Shown: positions 25,084 to 35,266 of the stretch, piece after piece
Position numbering within the stretch: position 1 is the stretch's first letter
Layout of the letters: the number at the start of each line of letters is the position of its first letter
Source of the DNA: Zygnema cylindricum
Taxonomy: Eukaryota > Streptophyta > Zygnematophyceae > Zygnematales > Zygnemataceae
Direction of reading: 5' to 3'
Length of the DNA stretch: 64,000 nucleotides
NCBI GenBank assembly: GCA_037447655.1
Contig: JBBHKE010002007.1
Coordinates: forward strand, 1-64,000
Made by a program: the position numbers and the translations under genes
The notes under the pieces: model-generated
Databases searched by the model: none
Told to the model about the DNA's origin: nothing
The model's input: the letters and a program-made list of their open reading frames with translations, nothing else

Positions 25084-25960
25084 TCCCTCAAGAATTCCTA
25101 TCTTTGATGGCAAGGACTATATCTATTGGGCGGATATGGTGGAACTGTACTTTCTTAACTCGAATTTGATGGACGTGGTGGACGGATCTTTGGCGGAATC
25201 AGACGCCAACTGGAAAAAGAAAAATTTGCAGTGTCTCCACACTATTAAAATGCTTATTTCAAAGGAGCTCGCTATGGTGCATATTCACATGAAAAAGGCG
25301 TCAGAAATATGGAATTCTTTGAAAAAGATGCACACCAAAACTAATGTGCAACACCAGATGATTACGGCTGGAAAAATCTGGGAGTATAAGTATACCGGCG
25401 GTACCATGGCTGAGTATTGTTATATTCTGAGAACATTAATAGTAGAAAATGCATGTTCAAGTGGTACGTTTCCTGATGATCTACAAGCTTTGTTATTAAT
25501 GAGAGGGCTTCCTAGTGAATATAAATGAGCCTCTGACAATCTGAAAAAACTTGCACAAACTGATTGGAATCTAGCAATAGCAATTCTGTATGTCCTAGAT
25601 GAAGAGTCTAGTCAAGAAGCATTTAAAGGTATTGGACAGGCAAAAGCTTTTAACACGCAGATTTTTAAAAAGGAACAATTTTTGAATAGTCAGAATCAAG
25701 TTCCTCGCAAACCTGACATGTGTTATTATTGTAATGCAAAAAGGCATGGATACAGAAGCTGCCTTGATTATATAAAATATTTTGAGACAGGTGTATTTCG
25801 ACAAGGATGGTTTATCAGAAAACCGAAAATTCGACAACCTGCAAAAACATCGGCTTTTTCTTCAGAGACGAACAAAAACGAGGATGAAGTCGTCACTTTT
25901 TCCGAACCATCTGACAAGGAATTGTTTGCGCTGAACAACACAACTGAAGGAGATAGGGAC
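25072..25960 (+). pseudogene. Gag pseudogene, element B
   Basis: The frame continues from the LTR end (EQQ) through the primer-binding site into GPPSRIPIFDGKDYIYWADM, a copia-type Gag closely related to that of element A. Conserved blocks AGKIWEYKY and ALLLMRGLPSEYK follow. One stop (25526-25528) interrupts the frame, after which it continues in the same frame. The zinc knuckle reads CYYCNAKRHGYRSC near 25718, with C-X2-C kept, but the spacing and residues before His are atypical (KRHGYRSC instead of xGHxxxxC). The ATG in the primer-binding site is lost and the upstream LTR ATG (24987) is shifted out of frame by the 32-base duplication. Confidence 0.85.
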
Positions 25961-26437
25961 TATGGGTGGATCATGGATACTGGAGCGTCTCAACATATGT
26001 GCTGGAACAGAGCATATTTTGATAATCTTCACCCAATATCTCCGAAGAAAATTTATTATGCGGACGGACTGTTTGTCATATCTAGCGCCAAAGGCACGGC
26101 AACACTCAAAGTTCTCATTAACGGTAAACAAGTTGAAAGAACACTCAACGATGTTCTCTATGTTCCTGACTTCAAGAAAAACCTCTTCTCCACTTCGCTT
26201 GTAGAAAGCAAAGGCTTTGAAGTGCTGCTGAAAAATGGAAAGCAAATAGTCAGTACACAAGGCAGAGTAGCACTTGTAGGAACCCGAGGTCCAAATCTGA
26301 TGTATAGGCTTGATATTGCCAATATTAATGAAAAAGATGTGTTGTATTCAGCTGTCCTGTCTGACAATGACTTATGGGATAAAAGACTTGGTCATGTCGA
26401 CTATGAAAGTCTTGACAGAATGGTAAAGAAGGTATAA
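25960..26437 (+). pseudogene. Protease and GAG-pre-integrase region, element B
   Basis: The aspartic protease active site WIMDTGASQHMC is intact near 25970. Downstream VPDFKKNLFSTSLVESKGF leads into the integrase zinc region. There the first His is replaced by Asp (LWDKRLGH instead of LWHKRLGH), so zinc binding should be impaired. The frame ends in a frameshift stop at 26435 within the zinc finger. A further stop lies in the next stretch (26465-26470) before CDGCALGKIHKN, where both Cys ligands are kept. Confidence 0.85.
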
Positions 26438-26439
26438 TT

Positions 26440-27180
26440 ACAGGAGTCAGAATCAATAGCAAAGAATAACATTTTTGTGATGGATGTGCTCTCGGAAAGA
26501 TTCATAAAAATCCTTTTCCTTCCGAAAGCAACCATAAAGCAGCTAGAGTGTTAGAAGTAATTCACTCTGATGTATGGGGTCCGGCTCTGATACCATCACC
26601 TGGTGGATTTCGATTCATGGTGACCTTTACAGATGACTTTTCTAGGTTCACAAAAATATATTTTATGAAAGAGAAAAGTGAGGTGCTCTCTCATTTCAAA
26701 GAATTTAAGATATGGAGCGAGAAAATTCACGGGGTTCCTATCTTAACGTTGAGATCAGATAATGGTGGAGAGTACTCATCAAGGGATTTCATCAACTATC
26801 TTAAAGAAAACGGAATTTCTCGTCATTTAACGGTACCATATTCTCCAGAACAGAATGGTGTGGCTGAGAGAGTTAACAAACAGATAGTGTTAGATCAATG
26901 CTGGCGGACAAAAATATAAATGCGAAATTCTGGGCTGAAGCCTTCAATTATGCGACATACATTAAAAATAGAATAGAATCTAGAGCAGTTAAAGGGAAGA
27001 CGCAGTATGAATTATGGACAGGAACCAAACCAGAAGTTAGTCACTTTAGAGTATTTGGAAGCAATGTTGTCATGTTAGATAATTCTCCACATAAATGGAA
27101 AATGGAGCCAAAAGGTGTAGCTGGAATCTTACTAGGCTACGATGACCAATCAAAAGGGTATAGAGTATACGTACATGATA
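26440..27180 (+). pseudogene. Integrase core and C-terminal region, element B
   Basis: The rve-type core retains all three catalytic acidic residues: Asp in HSDVWGPA (about 26565), Asp in RSDNGGEY (about 26756) and Glu in NGVAERVN (about 26860). A frameshift at 26890-26920 separates AERVN from the following MLADKNINAKFWAEAF. The C-terminal region runs through FRVFGSNVVM and GILLGYDDQSKGYRVY, which is the usual copia integrase tail. The protein would insert element cDNA into the host genome, but it is disrupted in this copy. Confidence 0.85.
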
Positions 27181-27189
27181 AAAAGAAAA

Positions 27190-27740
27190 TATTTGTTACT
27201 AGAACTATTAGAATTAAAGATGAAGAAAAGTCAGTTGATGTCTTTCAAATGACAGAAGAGAAAAAGGCTGAGGAAATTGCCGAATATGTTATTTTGGAAC
27301 ATAAACCGTGGCCGACATCGAGTAGAGATAAAATACCAAACACGGATAGCGACAAGAATGTCTCGTCGCTAGACCAGCGACGAGATGGAGTCGTCGCTGA
27401 TCCTTCGACAGTAGGAGCTGGAGACGTCAACACGCCACGCGACCAAATTTGCCCGTCTTTGAACCAACGACGAATTGATCCAATTGCCCAACAAGGAATC
27501 GGCAAAATTATGCAAATTAGCGACGAAACAACGTCGTCGCTGAACGAGCGACGAGAGCATCTCGTCGTTGACTTACCACGTCAAAACGAAAATGGACAAA
27601 CAATGTCACAGAAACGTAATGTACGACTTCCGTCAATTTCAGCCTCAGAATTTCCGGGGGGAAGAAGGACAAGTAGTCGACGAAATGCAAGTACAAACCA
27701 CTATGCATTCAATACAAATTCCGAGGAGCCTCTTACCATT
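27190..27740 (+). other. Pol linker with SLxxRR repeats, element B
   Basis: The hypervariable linker between integrase and RT contains three related peptides: SSLDQRRDGVV, PSLNQRRIDPI and SSLNERREHLV. The underlying DNA carries perfect inverted repeats, TCTCGTCGCT/AGCGACGAGA at 27361-27385 and TCGTCGCT/AGCGACGA at 27534-27554, with another AGCGACGA at 27519-27526 that can pair with the same TCGTCGCT. After the repeats comes a motif found in elements C and F too: KRNVRLPSISASEFPGGRR here. Confidence 0.75.
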
Positions 27741-28570
27741 CAGCAAGCTTTCTCTGCACCAGAAAATGAACAGTGGATAGCAGCAGCAAATGACGAAATG
27801 AAATCAATTATCGAGGCCCAAACGTGGGAACTCGTGGAACTTCCTCCGGATCGGAAAGCAATTGGGAGTAAGTGGGTCTTTAAAGTAAAAATTAATCCAG
27901 ATAACACCATCGAAAGATATAAAGCTAGGCTAGTAGCGAAGGGTTACAATCAAAAAGAAGGAATTGACTATGAAGAGACATTTTCACCAGTTGTAAGATT
28001 TCCGACTGTCCGCATTCTACTAACACTCGCAGCTATAGAAAACTTGGAAATACATCAGATGGATGTTAAAACTGCCTTCTTACACGGGGAACTAGAAGAA
28101 GTAATATATATGAAACAACTAGAAATGTACCAAGAGAAGGGAAAGGAAAATCTAGTGTGCAAACTTCTGAAATCACTCTATGGGCTCAAACAGGCCCCAA
28201 GGCAATGGAATCTAAAATTAGATGAGTATCTAACTAGTCTTGGTTTTAATAGGATAAGCTTTGATCACTCAGTTTATGTTATGGAAGGAGAGGATGGAAC
28301 AATCTTTCTTGCTGTATATGTCGATGACTTATTGATTATTTCAAAAACAATTGAGGGAGTTAACAGAATCAAAACAGCGTTAAATTCTAGATTTGAAATG
28401 AAAGATTTAGGTGAGGCAAAATACATTTTGGGTATACAAGTAGAGAGAGATAGAAGTAAAAGAATTATTAGACTCACACAGAAAGAGGCTATAGGGAATA
28501 TGCTAGAAAAATTTGACAAGAAGGATGTAAAGGGAGCAGCCACTCCTATGGAATTACGACAGAAAATTAG
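27740..28570 (+). pseudogene. Reverse transcriptase, element B
   Basis: This is the best-preserved domain in the window. It has W-AAANDEMKSI, the RYKARLVAKGYNQ block, catalytic Asp in HQMDVKTAFLHG (codon 28062-28064), SLYGLKQAPRQW and the YVDD box at 28317-28328, then the DLGEAKYILGIQVERD tail. The frame stays open from 26898 to about 28570, where a frameshift after ATPMELRQKI leads to a premature stop at 28857-28859. It copies element RNA into cDNA in relatives. All catalytic Asp residues are kept, so inactivation comes from the frame breaks around it. Confidence 0.92.
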
Positions 28571-28589
28571 AGGGAGCAGAAATAGACTC

Positions 28590-29304
28590 AGGAATTATTG
28601 TAAGAGAGAGTCTAGAAATAGGGGAGTCAGAATTTATGGAAAAGATTCTCTATCGACAAATCGTTGGGAGTCTAATATATTTTATGAATTGCACACGTCC
28701 GGATATTGCTGCAGCAGTAGGGGCTCTGAGCAGGAGTCTTCAAAATCCAAGAAAATCAGATTGGGAGGCAGCAAAGCGAGTTCTAAGATACTTGGCAGGG
28801 ACTCGAGAGTTCAAGCTCACACTTGGCGGAGAAGAGGTAAAACTTCAAACGTGGAGTGATGCCAACTATGGTGAGATGCCTAGCAGGCGATCAACAACGG
28901 GATTTGTTCTACAAGTAGGAAATGGAACGTGCTGCTGGAGCAGCAAGCTTCAGAAGATCACTACTCAGTCAACAATGGAGGCAGAATAAATGGCTGCCTG
29001 CTCAGCCATCAAGGAATTGCTATGGGTTAAATCTTTGCTTCAAGAGCTTGGGTTCATGCAAATTGGTGTGCAAAATTTGTGGTGTGACAATCAAGCTGCC
29101 ATTGTCATTGTATCTAATCCAGCACATCATTTCAAGAGCAAGCATATGGATATCAGACTTCATTTTGTTCGAGAAAAAGTCTTTGCCAAAATTGTGATAC
29201 TTTGTTATTTACCGGATGAGAAAATGGTGGCTGACATGTTGACAAAGGCCTTATCAGCTCCTAAGTTACAGTTTTGCAGAGATGCTTGTGGATTAAGTGG
29301 TTAA
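28590..29304 (+). pseudogene. RNase H, element B
   Basis: After the frameshift the frame resumes with YRQIVGSLIYFMNCTRPDIA and contains the catalytic residues of copia RNase H: Asp in TWSDANYGE, Glu in TMEAE and Asp in WCDNQAA. A single in-frame stop (28987-28989) falls directly after TMEAE. The end matches the family pattern (PDEKMVADMLTKALSAPKL) and terminates at 29304, 23 bp before the 3' LTR. Confidence 0.9.
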
Positions 29305-29309
29305 GAGAG

Positions 29310-29327
29310 TCTAAAGCTTTAGGGGAG
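29310..29327 (+). promoter_or_regulatory. Polypurine tract, element B
   Basis: CTAAAGCTTTAGGGGAG sits directly before the TGTTGG of the 3' LTR and would prime plus-strand DNA synthesis. The same sequence precedes the 3' LTR of element A on the minus strand (18564-18580), which shows A and B belong to one family. Confidence 0.85.
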
Positions 29328-30159
29328 TGTTGGTTTATAAAAGCTTTAGTCCTCTCTATATTATGTGACAGGAAAATACAAGACTTAGAAACATTTCCAA
29401 AGTTGTTTTAAACTGCGTGTCAGAATTAGTGTAATTTGAGAATATGAACTATATTAAACTAATGAGATCACATCGGACGGTTCATAAGAAAAGAAAGATC
29501 CCGAAATGGTGCGCACTACTTAATTGTGACAAACCGTCCGATGGACAAGATCAGACCGATAAATACTTACAAGAATTTGAAAGTGGACCATAGTGACACG
29601 GTAGATCTCGTCACTTATCAAAGTCTGAATGTCGGCGATAACCTTATGGAAACCGGAATTTGTCTTCACGTTCATTTATATTAGTATGTACAGTTAAGTG
29701 AAAGTAAGACGTAAACAATTAAGGATTGTCCTTTTGTATGAAACAAGTACACGTACCGTTGACTAAATTAACGTACATCAGGTACATAGTCAGATTACTT
29801 TAGAGTACGGTTAGAAAGTACCGTAGGACTCTTTACAGTATTGTGATTGGCTAGGTAGATAGTAGTAGAATTTATTAGTATAAATTCTACGACTTAAGTT
29901 TCAAAGAGCACATATGTGCATTTTAAGAGATATTCTGTGGGTTATATCTCTTTGCTTAATAGTGTGTTTTGCTTGAAACTTTGTGAGTTGTCAGCACACG
30001 CTGTAAAATGTAATCTCATATAGTTTGGGGCTATTTGGCCAAATTGACTGTATTATACAGTGGATCAAAGTTGGTGTCTTGAGTGCTTTCTATCTTTGGT
30101 ACTCTGATGGCTACTACTTCAGCAACAGCTAGAGCTCCACCAGCTGTCATAGAAAAACA
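29328..30159 (+). mobile_element. Element B, 3' LTR
   Basis: This 832-bp LTR starts TGTTGGTTTATAAAAGC and ends GAAAAACA. It is homologous to 22972-25071 without the nested insertion. It carries the leader frame (ATG at about 30106), open to the LTR end and in register with where gag would follow. No target-site duplication is evident (AAGTA left of the element, AGAGA right). Confidence 0.85.
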
Positions 30160-30446
30160 AGAGATAGGACTTAGAAAAATTAGGAGATAGGACCCTCTAT
30201 CCCAGAGAGCTTCTGTACAAAAGGTCAACTTTGACCCTCCATAACTTACTGCTCAAGGGAGCAAATTCAGAGATTCTTTTTGCTATAGACTCAGAGGAGT
30301 CTTGCCTTCACAGGGGTGCAGGTGGTCAAAGTTTTTGTCTGCCAAGGAGGCACTTGTTTTCGCTGAAACCCAAAGGGGTCAGAGTTTTTCTAGAGGCTTA
30401 TTGGAAGCTTTCCACTCTGAGGACTTATGGAGGTCTCAGAGTTTCA
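30160..30446 (+). mobile_element. Family II LTR, 3' fragment (H1)
   Basis: This fragment matches the last 280 bp of the LTR at 30488-31371: 'agataggaccctct', 'cataacttact', the 'tttttgctatagactcagag' block, and 'ggaggtctcagagtttca' at the end. A degenerate primer-binding site (GGTTATTTAGGC at 30450-30461) follows, then about 25 bp of internal remnant. Its 5' part is missing at the junction with element B. Confidence 0.75.
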
Positions 30447-30487
30447 CATGGTTATTTAGGCTATCCAGAGGTTTACGAGAAATAGAT

Positions 30488-31371
30488 TAGTTAATTTATT
30501 GAATGGTAGTCTATATACTAAAAGGATTAGTGATGCAACCAGGATTTGATCCTGGTACCTGCCAGACGTCAGGCAGCCGGTAGACGGTAACCTTATTGGT
30601 TAGGTCAAGAAGTAATGATACATGGTATAGGGTTTGATATTTATTTAAACATTACCACGTAGGATATTTCATTTAACGAAGATTGCTTACGGAATGCATA
30701 AAGTCAGTTATGTAGAAGTACGGATTACGGTACAATAAAAATCAAGTACCGCGCATTTGTTTCTTTAAACAAAACAAATACCGCAGAAGTATTTATGACG
30801 ATTCTAATTGAAATCTGTATTCAATCAGACAGCCGGTAAGAAATCCGAGATCGCGGAAGAGAATCTCGGTGGTTTTTGGTCATCGCCACATCGGATGACA
30901 CGTGGCAAAATTGTGTTGGATCGCGGCATCTCCGAGAATTACGCGACCAAATCCGGATATGACATGTATCGAATTTAAAGCCATGTCGTACAATATCCGT
31001 ATAGAAAGTACTCCGACAGCTGTACTTTTGTGTACGGAAGTGTAATATGATATGCTACGTACGTTAGTAGGTAGGGTCTTTGAGAGAGAAAGGACTTAGA
31101 AAAACTGGTAGATAGGACCCTCTCTCCCAGAGAGCTTCTCTACAAAAGGTCAACTTTGACCCTCCATAACTTACTTCTAAGGGGAGCAAATTCAAAGATT
31201 CTTTTTGCTATCGACTCAAGGGAGTCTTGCCTTCACAGGGGTGAAGGTGGACAGAGTTTTTGTCTGCCACGGAGGCAGTTTTTCTTACTAAAACACAAAG
31301 GGGTCAGGGTTATCCTAGAGACTTCTTGGAAGTTGTCTATTCTGAGGACTTAAGGAGGTCTCAGAGTTTCA
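30488..31371 (+). mobile_element. Family II LTR (H2)
   Basis: Full-length-looking LTR of about 880 bp in plus orientation, ending 'ctcagagtttca' like the 5' LTR of element E. The start (TAGTTAATTT) resembles the TGTTAATTT of element E's 3' LTR with a changed terminus. With the H1 fragment it forms the relic of an element whose internal region is nearly all lost. It includes an antisense tRNA-like module at 30525-30620 whose T-arm-like hairpin is CCAGG-atttgat-CCTGG. Confidence 0.7.
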
Positions 31372-31372
31372 T

Positions 31373-32537
31373 ATCCCCCCATAGAATTTGTAGATCCAAA
31401 GAAGCTTATCTAGTTAGTGCCGACTCTAAGCTGATACAAACCCAATTAATTGGCCCATTGAGAATCAAAACACGAATACAACTTCACCCATGCGAAATAA
31501 GACTTTCTGTGTACTTAGCTCCATCACAAAATGCAAAACTAGAATATGAGTTTTGGACACATTCACCCACTTTGACTTCCATAGAAATCCAACCACCTTG
31601 GCAAGTAGAGACTCTGACCAACAACTCTTGTGTGTAGCCTAGACTCCTTGAGTCCGTAGCAAAAAGAATCTTTGAATTCGCTCCCCTGAGCAGTAAGTTA
31701 TGAGTGGTTAAAGATGACCTTTTGTACAGGAGCTCTTTTGGAGAGAGGTGGCTACCTACTAAATTTTGTAAGTCCTATCTCCCTCTAAAACTCTATCTAT
31801 TGACGTACGGCACCAATCGAAATACTGTGTTGTACACAAAACTACAAGTGACGGTGTACTTTTTGTATGGCCATCGTACGACATGGCCAAAAAGTTGACA
31901 CACACCATATCCGAATTTGTTCTTGTAATCTGCGAAGTTGCTACAATCCAATGTGATTTTGCCATGTGTCATTTGATGTGGCGATGACCAAAAACCACCA
32001 AAACGTCTGTTCCGTGATCTCGGTATCTCACGGTGGTTCGATCAAGATCGGTTTTTAATTCTAGCCGTCAAAAATCAATGCGCGGCATTTGTTTCGCTAT
32101 TGAAGCAAATGCGCGGTATTCATTTAGTGAAGTACTGTATGCCGTGCGTACATTTAACTGTGTCTATGTTACATGTATGTTCGCGATGTTAAACGAATCT
32201 ATGTAATTGTACGTCTTGTTTGACCTTAGTCTATCAGAAAAGACCTACGGCTACAAGTAATTCGACGGACGGTAGGTACCAGGATCAAATCTTGGGTCCA
32301 TCAAATCCCTTTTGGTAAACCTACCTAGATTTTACTACCTGTCTCTCTAGGTAGCTTAGGCAGCCATGACTCTAATTCCCTCTCTAGCCTTCAGTGACTA
32401 CGACAAGTGTGGGGGCTAGAGAGTGGAGTTAGAGGCGGACTGCCTCCGCTTCTTTTCTATTTCACCCTAGAAAAATATCCTAAGAAAAACATTATTATCT
32501 ACAGAATATAGACCTAGAAAATACACATATTTGAACA
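31373..32537 (-). mobile_element. Element D, 3' LTR (family II)
   Basis: On the minus strand it starts TGTTCAAATATG at 32537 after a polypurine tract (AATGGGAG), and extends to about 31373. It aligns with 34371-35266 plus 40242-40554. Shared blocks include 'gaagcttatctagtta', 'acccactttgacttcc' and 'gagcagtaagttatgagtgg'. About 16 terminal bases differ from the 5' copy, so the left border is uncertain. It carries a tRNA-like module on the plus strand near 32240-32310. Confidence 0.75.
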
Positions 32538-33133
32538 CTCCCATTATTTTCTAGTCCACTTTTGATAAATCTAAAAAGAGATTTTATCCACCTTATCTCT
32601 TTGTCATCCACACAAATTCCAATCCCCCTCTTGCAGTGCCAATAGCCAGTCCCGTCCCTCGTCTGCAACACATACCCAGATGATAACCCTTTTACAAGCA
32701 CATCTTCATAAGCGACATTACACCAAATAGTGATGTCAAATCCACCCTCCCCCAAATTTTCCCAAAAACCACTAGTCCTTATTAAAGTTTTCATAGCTCC
32801 TACATCTTCTCCTCTTAAATGATAATCAATGATAACTACCCATTTTTCTGTTTTTTCCCCATTTCCCCCTTTCAAATCCATATAAGTCTTTTCACTATCA
32901 CTTTTCATTATTATTCCCAAAAAATCTTTCTTCTCCTCTAAACCTCTCATTAAAAGTTCCTTTTCTCCTCTATCCTTTGGAGCACCCTCTTGATTTACTT
33001 CTCGCCTTTCCATGGAATCTGTTGAAGTCTCCTTTTTTGACCAGTTTTCTGTCACCAAAATATCTATGAAAGTATCATCAATATTCTGATTTTTCCCATT
33101 TTCATATTTTAATTCTAGATCTGACTTTCTCAT
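32495..33133 (-). CDS. RT/RNase H-derived ORF of non-autonomous element D
   Basis: This 212-codon open frame has no intact enzymatic domain, but its C-terminal half is a degraded copia tail. FLGIIMKSDSEK corresponds to the end of RT (YILGIQVERDRSK in element B). FDITIWCNVAYED plus SSGYVLQTRDGTGYW corresponds to RNase H (CDITTWSDASYGD in element C and TGFVLQVGNGTCCW in element B). RWIKSLF matches the WVKSLL block. The first catalytic Asp is replaced by Asn, and the segment with the catalytic Glu and last Asp is missing. The N-terminal half (ELKYENGKN to LLMRGLEEKK) is highly charged and unrecognised. Element E has a homologous tail, so this structure predates the copies. The last codons run into the 3' LTR. 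Function is unknown. Confidence 0.6.
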   Translation of the reverse strand: MRKSDLELKYENGKNQNIDDTFIDILVTENWSKKETSTDSMERREVNQEGAPKDRGEKELLMRGLEEKKDFLGIIMKSDSEKTYMDLKGGNGEKTEKWVVIIDYHLRGEDVGAMKTLIRTSGFWENLGEGGFDITIWCNVAYEDVLVKGLSSGYVLQTRDGTGYWHCKRGIGICVDDKEIRWIKSLFRFIKSGLENNGSVQICVFSRSIFCR

Positions 33134-34366
33134 TTCTTAGTCATTTAGCCTACACTCCTTGACCTCTTCATCATACTTAGCTCCCTCAAGTACCTCCTTT
33201 CTCTTTACTTCCTTTATACCTCCAAAAGCACAGTGTTACTTTCGTGGAATTTTTGTGTGCTTTTCTCTCTTCCTCATACTAACAATGCGAAGAAGCTCCA
33301 AAATATCTTCGTCCTGTTCTCCTCTTCCCATTATTCCTCCTCATCCACATTTCAACTTCTAATTTCTTCCAAACAAGGACATTCCTCCATATAGTGACCC
33401 GATTCCCTAAAAAAGAAGCAAACCCCTCCTTTCAAAGCTCCCCTCTCTTTTCCTCTCCCTCTCTTTCCATCAAAGTTTCGATAAGGTTTATCTTTGTCTT
33501 TCTTCGTCTCATCACGATTCCGCGAGTCATCATCATTCTTCTCTTCACGACTTTGCCACTCACCACCAGATGTTAGTGTATTCACCCTGTCATTTCCACT
33601 ACGAAGCTCTAAATTGTTTTCCCTCACAAGAATCATCCCCATGGTAATGCTCCAAGTCCATGAGGAGCCATCCTTTTCATGCATATAGTTAATGATGTTT
33701 TTGTACTCATCTGGGAGTTTCGTAATTTGTATGTTAATCTTTCTCTCCTCGGATTCTACATATCTTGCACCAATAAGCTCAACATATAACGCAACAATAT
33801 CATTCCAAAACTCTATCATGCTACCGCCTTTATAAACATAGGCCTCTATTTCTGTTTTACTAATTCCTGCCTCTGTATAGTTTCACATTTATAAGTCTTA
33901 AATAGTGCTTCCGAAATTTATGAATATTCGGTTGAGGCTATAAGAGTGATAGCTATAGACTTAGACACGTAGCTAAGTATGAGATGTTTTGCTACAGTGT
34001 TTTTATACTACCAAATTTTACTATCATTTTCTTCAGTTTTTGGTTTAGTTATACCCCCTATAGGTGGAACCGTAGCCGAGAGCCTAGCTCACCTCACCAT
34101 AGGTGTTCCTCTACCCTTCTCCCCTATTCTCTTTTCCATGGCAATTATTTTCCCTTCACCTTCTGTACCATTTGAACTCTAGTTGGTTTTCTGGGAAGCC
34201 CCAGATGAATCTCCATAGTGAGCTCCACTGAAAACCGGTGGCGGATACCACACTTATTCGAAGCAATTCCCTATAAGTGCTTTTCCAAAAACAATCCCTC
34301 CATCATAAATCCCTTATAAGTGAAGTTTGTTCCATCAAACATAGGCACCCTAGATGGTGGGCCCAT
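33134..34366 (-). pseudogene. Gag pseudogene, element D
   Basis: Gag starts at the ATG in the primer-binding site (34364-34366) with MGPPSRVPMFDGTNFTYK. Several stops break the N-terminal third. An open stretch at 33819-33352 holds ESEERKINIQITKLPDEYKN, a basic region and the zinc knuckle CFFFRESGHYMEEC, in which the second Cys is replaced by Phe. The stretch 33134-33351 continues in a different frame with an acidic, Lys/Arg-rich tail (REKHTKIPRK) and leads into the RT/RNase H-derived frame. No protease or integrase sequence lies in between, which differs from the autonomous elements. Confidence 0.8.
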
Positions 34367-34370
34367 AACC
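34359..34370 (-). promoter_or_regulatory. Primer-binding site, element D
   Basis: On the minus strand GGTTATGGGCCC follows the LTR end GAGTATCA. It is complementary to the initiator tRNA-Met anticodon arm, and its ATG is the first codon of gag. Confidence 0.85.
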
Positions 34371-35266
34371 TGATACTCTATGAGGTCTAGTCCCCCAGAG
34401 ATTTCCCAGATCTAAAGAAGCTTATCTAGTTAATGCTGACTCTAAGTTGATACAAACCCAAATGATTGACCCCTTGACAATCAAAACCCGAATACAACTT
34501 CATTCATGTGAAATAAGACTTTTTGTGTACTTAGTTACATCAAATAATGCAAAGCTGTAATATGATTTTTGGACACATTCACCCACTTTGACTTCCCCAT
34601 AGAAATACAACCACCCTGGCAAGCAAAGACGCTGACAAACAACACACTTGTGTAGCCTCGACTCCTTTAGCCCGTAGCAAAAATAATCTATGAATTTGCT
34701 CCCCTGAGCAGTAAGTTATGAGTGGTCAAAGATGACCTTTTGTACAGGAGCTCTTTCTGAGAGAGGTGGCTACCTACTAAATTTTCTAAGTCCTATCTCT
34801 CTCTAAAACTCTATTTACTGACGTACAACACAAATCAAAATACTGTGTTGTACAGAAAAGTACACGTGCGGTGTACTTTTTGTTTGGCCATCGTACGACA
34901 TGGCCAAAAAGTCGACACTCGCCATATCCAGATTTGTTCCCGTAAACTCCGGATTTGCCGCAATCCAATGTGATTGTGCCAGGTGTCAATTAACCTGGCG
35001 ATGACCAAAAACCGCCAAAAGTGCCATTCTGCGATCTCGGCATCTATCGCAGCTGTTCGATCAAGATCGATTTTTAAATCCAGCCGTCGAAAATCAATAC
35101 GCGGTATTTGTTTCGCGTTGAAAAAAATGCGCGGTATTCATTTAGTGAAGAACCGTACGCCATACGTACATTTAAACTTTGTCTATGTTACATGTCTATT
35201 CGCGCCATTAAATTAATTTATGTAGTTTTACGTCTTTAAATAGTTATCAAATCCTATATGTTTCAC
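34371..35266 (-). mobile_element. Element D, 5' LTR, inner part
   Basis: Begins at the primer-binding site and aligns with the 3' LTR of D at 31373-32216, through 'gatgaccttttgtacaggag', 'ctttttgtttggccatcgta' and 'catttagtgaag'. At 35267 it is cut by the 3' end of element C. The rest of this LTR reappears at 40242-40554 on the far side of C. Confidence 0.8.

Noticed and set aside
17734-30159. Intron in gag, with a splice junction at AACAACAG/GTTATG
   Set aside because: The repeated break at this point is explained better by the LTR end (CAACA) followed by the primer-binding site.
31156-31637. Open frames of 65-125 codons around 31.2-31.6 kb
   Set aside because: They lie within family II LTR sequence, differ between copies and have no domain.
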